Positions 28,494-36,581 of a stretch of DNA of 64,000 bases are shown piece after piece. The notes beneath the pieces are model-generated. The model did not search any database and was not told where the DNA came from. It was given only the letters and a program-made list of their open reading frames with translations. The translations under genes and the position numbers were made by a program. Source of the DNA: Paenibacillus antibioticophila (GTDB taxonomy: Bacteria > Bacillota > Bacilli > Paenibacillales > Paenibacillaceae); NCBI RefSeq assembly GCF_000455265.1, contig NZ_HG005139.1:2787554-2851553 (forward strand), written 5' to 3'. The stretch's first letter is position 1. Each line of letters starts with the position of its first letter.

Positions 28494-28790
28494 AGGGCTA
28501 GCCGATGAAATGAAGGTCGGAGAGCTTGAGAAGCCTAAGCCAAGCCAGGCGAAATTTTGGTAAAAATAAAAGCCGCAGCTCTAAACTCGGTCGATTATAA
28601 AACGGCGAATGGCGGTAATTATCTCCTTCGCCCATCCTCTGTCCTTTCACCAGGTTGCGCTTGGAAGCGTGCATCAGTCGAACAATCCGACTCAGCAGCG
28701 CACACTTGCCCAAATGGGCGATCATATGCTGTCCCTGCTGCAACAAGGTCATCTGCATTCCCTTTTGTCCGAAATATCAGCCAGCCCCGC
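28468..28790 (+). pseudogene. Broken zinc-type alcohol dehydrogenase/quinone oxidoreductase
   Basis: The first frame reads MKALLLEGKGLADEMKVGEL then KPKPSQ, after which the frame shifts and VKIKAAALNSVDYKTANGG continues, a classic quinone-oxidoreductase N-terminus. A third frame then gives ALGSVHQSNNP and MLSLLQQGHLHSLLSEI, resembling the C-terminal part of the same family. The catalytic and Rossmann middle is absent, so the gene has a frameshift and a large internal deletion. GGAGTGG lies before the ATG, which overlaps the ArsR-type stop. Confidence 0.7.
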
Positions 28791-28995
28791 TCGGTGGACG
28801 GTTCCATGGCAGAGTTTTGTACGAAAAGTCGCACAACATCCCTCCCGCACCGCCTGAATCCAGGATTTTGAACGAAATATCGTATAAAAGTGCCCGTGAA
28901 GCGAGGGGACGAGGGCAATTTGTATGAAATATCATTCAAACTCTTTCAGTCGATGGTATTAAAGAGCAGTTATATACGAAAATTCATACAAAAAG
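28763..28995. repeat. Five semi-palindromic repeats at 51-52 bp spacing
   Basis: Motifs of the form TTTTGTACGAAATATCGTA occur beginning at 28763, 28815, 28866, 28918 and 28970, at intervals of 52, 51, 52 and 52 bp. The cores are CCGAAATATCAG, ACGAAAAGTCGC, ACGAAATATCGT, ATGAAATATCAT and ACGAAAATTCAT. Intervening 30-bp stretches differ. The first copy lies at the end of the broken oxidoreductase gene. Confidence 0.65.
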
Positions 28996-29023
28996 CATTC
29001 GCGCCGCGGCTACTTCCTACAAG

Positions 29024-29073
29024 CACAAAAAGCCGGATGGGAAATATCACCTTTTCCTTCCGGCTTTTTTGTG
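29024..29073. terminator. Bidirectional terminator between broken oxidoreductase and amylase gene
   Basis: CACAAAAAGCCGGA pairs with TCCGGCTTTTTTGTG. The arms give a T run on both strands. It sits in the convergent gap. Confidence 0.8.
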
Positions 29074-29135
29074 TTCAGGGACTTTTGGGACACCCTCGTT
29101 CCATGCTTTCTCAAGGGGCGTACTTATTATTCCTG

Positions 29136-29270
29136 TATAAGTTGAACTATATTAACTACGTAGAAAGGCTATAAGTGTGAAGTGTGCTAGAGAAATCCAC
29201 GAACAACAGCGATCGTAAGCACACCTCACACGTTGCCCTCAAAACGTAAAATTCAATAGTTCGACTTATA
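29136..29270 (+). repeat. MITE-like palindromic element, copy 6 (internally deleted)
   Basis: Bounded by TATAAGTTGAACTAT and ATAGTTCGACTTATA. Only 135 bp: the left GCTATAAGTGTGAAGTG and the right AATCCACGAACAACAGCG onwards remain, and the middle hairpins are lost. It lies just past the amylase stop codon. Confidence 0.85.
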
Positions 29271-29300
29271 TCGGAATTTGCTCCATAGAGAGCAGGAAGC

Positions 29301-32300
29301 TTAAGGCTTCTTTACTTGAATCAGCGCAGCCAGAAGCTTGGCACTTTCTGCTCGGGTTGCTTGGTCCTGAGGCGCAAACAACAGATTGCCCCTGCCCTGC
29401 ATTAGCCCAAGCTCCACCGCTTGATTCACATATGTCTTCGCCCAGTCTGAAATCTTTGCACTGTCACCAAATTCTGCATTTGGGGCTTGCTCTGCCGATT
29501 TGCCATTCGCGTATTGGTAGGCACGGACGATAATTGCTGCTATTTCCTCCCGGCTGATTGCTGCATTCGGATCAAACGCAGAGGCACTTCGCCCCGATAC
29601 AATTCCCGCCTGCGCTACGGCAGCTACAGAGCCGGCATACCATTTGGAGCTGTCTACATCGGCAAAGCTCGAAGAAGCAGCCTCCGTATTAAGATCCAAC
29701 GCTCGGGCGATCATCGCCGCGAATTCCGCACGGCTTACGTCTTTCTGCGGCGCAAATGAAACTGCGCTCACGCCTTCGATAATGTGTTTTGCCGCCATTT
29801 GCTTAATCACATCCGAAGCCCAGAAGGAAGCAGGCACATCATGATAGGTTTTATCGTATTCCAGCACGGCGTATTTACCGAAGTAATAAACCTCAGCCGT
29901 CATGCTGCCGTCTTGCCTGCTTCCCCCTGCATATTCCAGTTGACCACTGTCTGCCAGATCGTATACCCCCAGCAATTCAGGCTTGGAAGTACTGTTTACG
30001 GCTAAGCTTAAAGTTACCGGTTTATTAAAGGAGGACAAGGCTACCGCGGATCCATTCTTAGGCACAATCTGCAGGTTGAATTCCAGAATATCGCCTGCTG
30101 CTGTCAGGCGAACCGCTTGGAGCCTGGCTTCCGCTGCCTTGAGCAACGAGGCTACATTCTCGGCAGAGAGTCTGTCGATACTGAAAATGATTTCAGCCGT
30201 ACTCCATTGGTCCGCTGGAAGCTGCTGCTTTAACTGTTCCAATACGTCCGACGGAATCTGTACCTTGACTTCTCCATTTACAAATTCAAGACTTTGCCCT
30301 TGCAGCAAATCAGCTGCATTAGCAGGCAGAGCGGCCTCGCGGACTCCATTTTCCATGCTAATCACAACTTTCCCCGTACCGTCATTCACCTTTAGAGTGC
30401 TCTCGCTAATTTGGATGCGGCCATTCGAATGATTGGTGTTGCCGGAGCTTCCCGCATTTCCCGTGCTGCCGCTGCCGGTGTTGCCATTGTTGCCCTGATT
30501 TCCGCCCCCTCCATCAACCGTTCCGCCCGTAGTCGTTACCGTTAAGGTAAGTGTGGAGGTTGCTTTGCCGATTGCTTCACTGTTCCCGGTAAAGATAGTA
30601 TCCTGGATTGCTCTGTCCGGAGCAACCGAGACAGTAATCGTATTGACACCCTTCTTCAAGCTGATTTCCTTCGAGAAGCTCATGTCATCGGCAATGCTCA
30701 CTGCTTGCCCATTGATCTTCAGATCGCCGCCTTTGATAGCATTTCCTCTAATGGTCACTGTATCTGTGGTCAGGGTTGCGCCATCCATTGGCGAAGTAAC
30801 CACAACCGGCTGATCGATCCAGCGGAGAATGGAGTCCTCGATCACCATTTTGTTTCCGCCCTGGTTAGTGATCAAGACATTAAGGTCGGTGCCTTCAGCT
30901 CCGTAGCCGTAGTAACTGACATCATTATCGATCGTAGAATCATACGGCGTGTGATCTGCCAGACCTTCCTCGTTCCAGGTTTTGTTCTTCGCATACTTGT
31001 AGGTAATCGAAGTTCCGTCCTGAATGAAGGTGGTGTATTCCCAATCCGTCGAAGTGGCCCCGTTACGGCTCATTTCCCATGCATTCACATCCCAGTTGTT
31101 CTGCGAGCCCGGAATCGTGATCGGTGTGCTCAATGGCGTATAATCCGGCGCATGGACTTTAAAGGTCACTTCTACCATCACAAGATCAGGAGTTACCGCC
31201 ACAACATTCGAATCTATAGAATTGCCCTTTCTATCGTACGCTCGAACGAAATAAGTGTAGGTGGTTCCGTTCTCCACATCATAATCCCGATAGGTGTGAA
31301 GATCAGCGCCCTTCACCACTGCGATGGGCTGGCTGTCACGGAAAATCCGGTATAAGAACACCGAGTCATATGCGGCTTCATCTGCTCCCTGTTCGCCGCT
31401 AAAAGCTGTCGGCTCTGCTGCTGCTGTTGGCGCAGCCTCGTGAATTGCATCCATCAGATCGGTGCCCTCAGCATTTTCGGTGATTGCATTCATCAGATCA
31501 GTGCCCTCTGCATTTTCGGTGGTTGCATCAAATGCAGGAGACAGCTGGCGCATTGATTTCGGCTGAGGATACACAACCTCGGTAACAGACCAAGAGAGAT
31601 TGACCTGTCCTGATTCCTGCAAAGGCTGATCCAGCGTAATGTCTTCAACCGGCGGGATCTTGTCGGACGGGTCTTGGGCGATCATCACCGTTCCGATATC
31701 TGTATCCATCCAAGTGTTTCCGGCATCCGTTGAAAAAGCCATCCGATACTGGTATTCACCTGCCTCATAAGCGGTGAAGGTCCCTTTGAATACATTATTT
31801 GTACCATATCCTCCACCCTGGCCTGCATAACTGGCCGGAAGCGACTCCCAATCCATTCCGCCGGGCACCATGATTTGCAGTTTTGCCTGAAGGCCTTCTG
31901 CTAAGAATTGATCTGTGGCATCCTTGATCCACACCTCGGCAGTGACGCTTTGGTCGTACTCCAGGTCCACATATACAGAGCTGGTTACTGTCGCAGGACT
32001 AATGTAATAGTCTCCGGAATTCCAGGAATAGTGCGGAACCAGTGCGCTGCTCTCCGTCACCGGAGATTCATTCCCGTTTCCATCCACTGCGGTAACCATG
32101 AAGTAATACTTCTTCCCATTGGTGAGACCGCTTACAGAAGCACTGGTACCTGTAATGGTCTCTTCCGAAAGGATCCGTTCATACAAGCTGCCGCGAATGG
32201 TGGAAGCATACACATGATATTCCTGGGCATCTCCGCTTGGACTCCACTGAAGGGTTACCGAGCTAACGCCCTCTGCTCCAGTCAGATTGCTTACAGGCGC

Positions 32301-35171
32301 CGGCAAAGCAAGCGATTGTCCGGCATCCGCAATCAGCATGCGTCCATCCATCGCAGGAACGTTCAAGGTAAGAGCCCCATTGGCCGTTGTCACCTTGTAG
32401 TTGGTATTCAGCTGGTCGGTCAGATGAATTCCGTTTTTCAACTGCCCCTGCAGGTTAAGCTCTACTGTCTTATCAGCATTACCGCGGTTAATCGCCACGA
32501 TCGCGTATTGATTATCCAGCTTGCGTCCGTATACATAGACATCTCCGCTTGCATACAGGGTTTCCAACTCCCCGTAAGCGAACAATTGCTTATGGTCTGT
32601 ACGGATTTTGCCGATCTTCTGGTAATGCTCGATCAGATCCGTATCCTCATGTCCCCAAGGATATACGCGGCGGCTGTCCGGATCGCTCGAGCCCGTTACA
32701 CCGGCCTCGTCCCCGTAATAAGTTGTCGGCGCACCCGGGTACCCCATCTGGAAGATGGAAGCCAGTTTCAAGCGGCTCTTGCCGAGCTCGTAATTATAAT
32801 TTTTATCAAATTCCGCCCGTTCATAGCTGTCGGTACCGCCGCCGAGAACGAATACGGCTCTTGCGGTATCGTGTGAGCCCATCAGGTTCATCAAGGCATA
32901 AAATGCTTCCTTCGGATAATCCTCTTTTACAGCCATCAGCGTACTATCCGCCGATTCGGCATTTCCGTTCTTCAAGAAATTAATCAAAGCTCCGCGGAAG
33001 CGGTAGTTCATGACCGAATCGTATTGATCACCGAGAAAATATTTGGAGGCATCGTCCCAGATTTCTCCGAGGATCAATGGGTCCTTGCCATCGTTCAGCT
33101 TCTTATCCTTGATTTCCGTTCGGAATTCCTGCCAGAATGCAGGATCAACCTCGTTGGCTACATCAAGCCTCCAGCCGGAAGCGCCGAGTGTAAGCCAGAT
33201 TTTTGCCGCAGAGTCTTCATCCCGGAAAATGTAATCCGCAAATTGCTCATTATTTAATTCACTATCATAGTCAACCGCAGTCCCCGGCACCGATTTGATC
33301 TCAGGCAAGCTGTCAAATCCCCACCAGGATTGGTATTCGTACCGTTCATTAGCCGTTCCTGCGTCCACCTTGTTGTTCTTGATATTAAACCAATTCTCAA
33401 AGCCATACGGACTAAAGGTCTGGCCTTCCTCCGTAAGGGTCTTGGCCGCTTGTTCCTTCGCTTCAGTCTCGGTCATCCCCTGATCATTCATCAGGTCATA
33501 AATAAGCGACCAATATTCGTATGCCCCAATGGTCGGATATTTGCCGTAACGGTCAAAATAGATGGAATCATCACCGGTATGGTTAAATACACCGTCCATA
33601 ATCAAGTGCATGCCGCGCTTTTGCAGCTCGGTAGTAAACGCCTCGAATTCCTCAGCGGTCCCGAACATCGGATCCAGTGACTTCCAATCTGCTGCATCAT
33701 ACTTATGATTGGAGGAAGCCTCGGCTATAGGGTTAAGGTACAACGTATTGACGCCGAGAGATTCGAGATAATCCAGCTTGGCGTGGATGCCCGCAATATC
33801 TCCTCCGAAAAAGTCGTTATTGTATTCTCCGTCTCCCTGATAGCCCGGTTCGTTCTTCATATCCGGATTATCCGGCAGCTCGCTCCAGTCCATATGCTCA
33901 ATCGGCATAGGCCCCCTTGAGCCATGTTCATCCTTGACATGATCATTAGCCGGATTTCCGTTAAAGAAGCGGTCAGGGAAAATTTGATACACAACAGCTT
34001 CCTTCATCCAGTCCGGCGTTTTGAAGGCCGGATCATATACCGTCAACTGGAAATATCCCGCATTGCTTGCAGCCGCGCTCCCGGCTCCGCCCTCAGCGGC
34101 ATCTTCGCCGTATTCGATTTGAGCGTCCCCATCACCGGCAAGGAATTTATAGCCATAAACCCCTGCAACCGCGGGAGTAATGGATGCCTCCCAAATTTCA
34201 ACTTCCTCATTATTGATTATTGCCGTGCCTGCGCTGCTCATATTGTATAGCTTGCTTGAACCGCTCGTGTAATTCTTCAGAAGCACTCTCGCCCGAGTCA
34301 AATCGCCGGACTTCGACTGCAAACGAAGTGTGACCTCTTCCCCGGCTGAGATAGCCCCGAATGGAGCGCGATATAGCTTATTCCAAGTGTAATGATACAG
34401 CTTGGCTGCGTTAACCGCGCCATCTGAACCGCCTGGACTGTAGTCCGTGTAGATCGCGTGCGTTGTGTCATTTACATAAGTAAATGTGATCTTAGTATCC
34501 TCAAGCACATTCAAGCTGATATTGCTGCCATCCTTGACGCCGTCTGCACCGTAATTGACATCCCAGGAAGGCCCAAGCGCTATCTTGTATTCATAGCTGC
34601 CCTTCGGCACATTCAAGGTAATGGTATAGACCTTGTTATCGAATTCAGCATCTCGCAAGAGGGCCTTGGCTCCGGCGGGATCCCAATCAGCGGGGTCTCC
34701 GATTTTAGACTGAATGGAGCCTACCAGACGCGGAAGCTGGTCCTTACTCAACGGCGTATAGTGCGTCGTATCCGCAATGGCATGTGTATTATGGTTGTAG
34801 TAGAAGGTCACTTCCTGCTCAGCAGCCAAGGACAGCTTGATGTTATCTCCGCCCTTGTTCGCCCCGTAGCTTACATCCCAGGAGTTATTCAAAGCTACCT
34901 TGTACTCGTAATTACCTGCCGGCAGAGTCCCGGTAAAATGATAAAACCCGTTGCCATCGTAAATCATCCTGGTCGTGTGATCTCCAGGCGACCAATCGGT
35001 GCCATTCAATTCACTTTGCAAATCACCAACCAAGACAGCAACCACCGGTTCCGGGTCGCCGCTAGCTGCACTTGCCGGAGAAAATGTAAACGCTTGCGAA
35101 AATAAACTGATCAACATTGCACACACCAGAGTCATGATGAATGTGCGCTTAGATAGAGAACGTCTGCTCAC
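29301..35171 (-). CDS. Cell-surface GH13 amylase/pullulanase with SLH domains
   Basis: 1956 residues, secreted (signal peptide ending ...FTFSPASA). Order: two X25-type starch-binding modules (GDLQSELNGTDW and GSIQSKIGDPADWDP, about 45-240), a further beta module, then GH13 from about residue 390. The GH13 motifs are DGVFNHTG (near 524), GWRLDVANEVD with the nucleophile Asp (near 667), LILGEIWDD with the acid/base Glu (near 700) and MGSHDTARAV (near 763). Fibronectin-like modules, a CBM20-like module (PGSQNNWDVNAWEMS), a Gly/Asn/Ser linker and three SLH repeats (for example FWASDVIKQMAAKHIIEG) follow. It hydrolyses starch or pullulan while bound to the cell wall. The exact specificity is not decidable by eye. 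Confidence 0.92.
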   Translation of the reverse strand: MSRRSLSKRTFIMTLVCAMLISLFSQAFTFSPASAASGDPEPVVAVLVGDLQSELNGTDWSPGDHTTRMIYDGNGFYHFTGTLPAGNYEYKVALNNSWDVSYGANKGGDNIKLSLAAEQEVTFYYNHNTHAIADTTHYTPLSKDQLPRLVGSIQSKIGDPADWDPAGAKALLRDAEFDNKVYTITLNVPKGSYEYKIALGPSWDVNYGADGVKDGSNISLNVLEDTKITFTYVNDTTHAIYTDYSPGGSDGAVNAAKLYHYTWNKLYRAPFGAISAGEEVTLRLQSKSGDLTRARVLLKNYTSGSSKLYNMSSAGTAIINNEEVEIWEASITPAVAGVYGYKFLAGDGDAQIEYGEDAAEGGAGSAAASNAGYFQLTVYDPAFKTPDWMKEAVVYQIFPDRFFNGNPANDHVKDEHGSRGPMPIEHMDWSELPDNPDMKNEPGYQGDGEYNNDFFGGDIAGIHAKLDYLESLGVNTLYLNPIAEASSNHKYDAADWKSLDPMFGTAEEFEAFTTELQKRGMHLIMDGVFNHTGDDSIYFDRYGKYPTIGAYEYWSLIYDLMNDQGMTETEAKEQAAKTLTEEGQTFSPYGFENWFNIKNNKVDAGTANERYEYQSWWGFDSLPEIKSVPGTAVDYDSELNNEQFADYIFRDEDSAAKIWLTLGASGWRLDVANEVDPAFWQEFRTEIKDKKLNDGKDPLILGEIWDDASKYFLGDQYDSVMNYRFRGALINFLKNGNAESADSTLMAVKEDYPKEAFYALMNLMGSHDTARAVFVLGGGTDSYERAEFDKNYNYELGKSRLKLASIFQMGYPGAPTTYYGDEAGVTGSSDPDSRRVYPWGHEDTDLIEHYQKIGKIRTDHKQLFAYGELETLYASGDVYVYGRKLDNQYAIVAINRGNADKTVELNLQGQLKNGIHLTDQLNTNYKVTTANGALTLNVPAMDGRMLIADAGQSLALPAPVSNLTGAEGVSSVTLQWSPSGDAQEYHVYASTIRGSLYERILSEETITGTSASVSGLTNGKKYYFMVTAVDGNGNESPVTESSALVPHYSWNSGDYYISPATVTSSVYVDLEYDQSVTAEVWIKDATDQFLAEGLQAKLQIMVPGGMDWESLPASYAGQGGGYGTNNVFKGTFTAYEAGEYQYRMAFSTDAGNTWMDTDIGTVMIAQDPSDKIPPVEDITLDQPLQESGQVNLSWSVTEVVYPQPKSMRQLSPAFDATTENAEGTDLMNAITENAEGTDLMDAIHEAAPTAAAEPTAFSGEQGADEAAYDSVFLYRIFRDSQPIAVVKGADLHTYRDYDVENGTTYTYFVRAYDRKGNSIDSNVVAVTPDLVMVEVTFKVHAPDYTPLSTPITIPGSQNNWDVNAWEMSRNGATSTDWEYTTFIQDGTSITYKYAKNKTWNEEGLADHTPYDSTIDNDVSYYGYGAEGTDLNVLITNQGGNKMVIEDSILRWIDQPVVVTSPMDGATLTTDTVTIRGNAIKGGDLKINGQAVSIADDMSFSKEISLKKGVNTITVSVAPDRAIQDTIFTGNSEAIGKATSTLTLTVTTTGGTVDGGGGNQGNNGNTGSGSTGNAGSSGNTNHSNGRIQISESTLKVNDGTGKVVISMENGVREAALPANAADLLQGQSLEFVNGEVKVQIPSDVLEQLKQQLPADQWSTAEIIFSIDRLSAENVASLLKAAEARLQAVRLTAAGDILEFNLQIVPKNGSAVALSSFNKPVTLSLAVNSTSKPELLGVYDLADSGQLEYAGGSRQDGSMTAEVYYFGKYAVLEYDKTYHDVPASFWASDVIKQMAAKHIIEGVSAVSFAPQKDVSRAEFAAMIARALDLNTEAASSSFADVDSSKWYAGSVAAVAQAGIVSGRSASAFDPNAAISREEIAAIIVRAYQYANGKSAEQAPNAEFGDSAKISDWAKTYVNQAVELGLMQGRGNLLFAPQDQATRAESAKLLAALIQVKKP
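31444..31521 (-). repeat. Tandem 39-bp repeat inside the amylase gene
   Basis: Two adjacent 39-bp units encode TENAEGTDLMNAI and TENAEGTDLMDAI in a linker between fibronectin-like modules. The units differ at a few bases, so the duplication is in frame and not brand new. Confidence 0.8.
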
Positions 35172-35318
35172 CGTTGTTTCTCCCTTCGTTTCAAAGTCTC
35201 AAAGTCTGACCCTCATCAACAATTCATGCACCCTTCCGCTTCTGGCGATCTCCCTCCTTCCGGCATACAGAGCTACAAGAAACCGTACTAAACATCCAAT
35301 AATGCCTTCACTTTTATG

Positions 35319-35335
35319 CAAACGATTGCGCAAAC
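35319..35335. promoter_or_regulatory. Candidate LacI/MalR-type operator, proximal
   Basis: CAAACGATTGCGCAAAC, about 150 bp upstream of the amylase start. It closely matches the site at 35498 and the general LacI-family pattern with a central CG. Confidence 0.5.
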
Positions 35336-35497
35336 TCGACAAAAATGACGTCTGCCGTAAAAATTCCATGAAGGGAATTTTGTCACGTAACAGCCGCATG
35401 TCATAATATGCCGAAAATTCAGTTTTCTCCAGCCTTAGGTCATATTTATCTCGTATGTAGAAACCAGTTGTAATTCATAACAACCCTTCTTGTTGAG

Positions 35498-35514
35498 AAA
35501 ACGTTTGCGCAAAT
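35498..35514. promoter_or_regulatory. Candidate LacI/MalR-type operator, distal
   Basis: AAAACGTTTGCGCAAAT, the second copy of the motif upstream of the amylase gene, 179 bp from the first. A maltose-type regulator encoded elsewhere is the likely ligand. Confidence 0.5.
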
Positions 35515-35546
35515 AGCAAAATGGAAGACTTACTTTGTATTTTACT

Positions 35547-35560
35547 CGAAAGCGCTTTTA
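35547..35560. promoter_or_regulatory. cre-like catabolite repression site
   Basis: CGAAAGCGCTTTTA matches the palindromic core AAGCGCTT of CcpA sites. It lies between the AraC-type gene and the amylase promoter region. Confidence 0.45.
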
Positions 35561-35579
35561 TTGCAAGAAAAATATAGAT

Positions 35580-36476
35580 TCACATCATTTTTCTATAGCT
35601 GCTCGGCGTCATGCCTGTCAGCTTTTTGAACACCTCGTTAAAGTGCTTGATGTCCTTATAGCCCACTTTTTGTGCGATCGCAATGATTTTCTCGTCTGTA
35701 TGCTGAAGCAGCTGGCAGGCCTCTTCGATTCGAAGGCTCTGAACGTATTCCGAAATGGTCGTACCGGTATAATCCTTAAAAAGCTTGCAGAAGTAGGTCG
35801 GGCTCAGGAACGACTGGGAAGCCAGCTCGTTCAGCTTGGCCCCGAGGGCATAGTTCGCCCTGAGATATTGCTTGGATTGTTCGATTAGCTTGGCATGATG
35901 CGTCATTGCAGCGCCTCCGGCCTTGCCCGATTTTTTGAGCACGCGAAAGATGTGAATAAGAAGCTCTATAAGATAAGCTCTTAGAAGCTCGACATATCCC
36001 TCTTCTTGCCTGGTGAACTCCTCCAGCATTTTCCGGTAGATCGCTTCAATCGCCGAATTTCCGCCGCCCAGTATTTTCACATCGTCGACATGGTCTGCTT
36101 CTATAGTAAAGATGGATCGAAAGGATAAATAATGAATTACGTCGCTAAAGTCCATGTAATCAATCAGATTCACATCTATAAAATCAGGCTTGAATACACA
36201 ATTGTATACCTCCAGAGGGGCTGCGGAGGGCGAATCGAACGACCTGAATTCGTGAGGCACATCGTAGTTGATCAGGAACAAATCGCCTTTGCCAACCTCA
36301 TAGGTTTTATCCCCTAGAATATGAACCCCCGTTCCGGAAGCGACATAAGAAATTTCGATAAAGTCATGCACATGCAGATGCGGCTTAGGACTCTCCGAAA
36401 TGTAATTCAGAAAGATGGAATGCCCGTGCCTGAAAAATTGTTCTCCGGTATCCCGGTAAAACGAAGCATAATTCAT
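35580..36476 (-). CDS. AraC-family transcriptional regulator with cupin domain
   Basis: 298 residues. The N-terminal cupin has PKPHLHVHDFIEISYVASG and KGDLFLINYDVPHEF; the C-terminal AraC domain has LNELASQSFLSPTYFCKLF and IIAIAQKVGYKDIKHFNEVF, ending MTPSSYRKMM. The ATG at 36476 is preferred over an upstream GTG because that GTG overlaps the GGGGG ribosome binding site. It is divergent from the GH78 rhamnosidase gene, 105 bp away, and probably controls it. Confidence 0.9.
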   Translation of the reverse strand: MNYASFYRDTGEQFFRHGHSIFLNYISESPKPHLHVHDFIEISYVASGTGVHILGDKTYEVGKGDLFLINYDVPHEFRSFDSPSAAPLEVYNCVFKPDFIDVNLIDYMDFSDVIHYLSFRSIFTIEADHVDDVKILGGGNSAIEAIYRKMLEEFTRQEEGYVELLRAYLIELLIHIFRVLKKSGKAGGAAMTHHAKLIEQSKQYLRANYALGAKLNELASQSFLSPTYFCKLFKDYTGTTISEYVQSLRIEEACQLLQHTDEKIIAIAQKVGYKDIKHFNEVFKKLTGMTPSSYRKMM

Positions 36477-36581
36477 AAAATTCACCCCCTACAATTATAA
36501 TACAACCCCATGAATTCATGTAAACCGAAGCATACAATTGGAGTGTACAAATTCCTGTTAGCTTGAAGAGGAGGGAATGAA

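Noticed and set aside
28763-28995. CRISPR array
   Set aside because: The spacing is regular but the repeats are only semi-conserved, the units between them are about 30 bp with no clear spacer boundary, and no cas gene is nearby.
29136-29270. A separate element type
   Set aside because: Its ends and retained internal blocks match the six-copy family; it is an internally deleted member.
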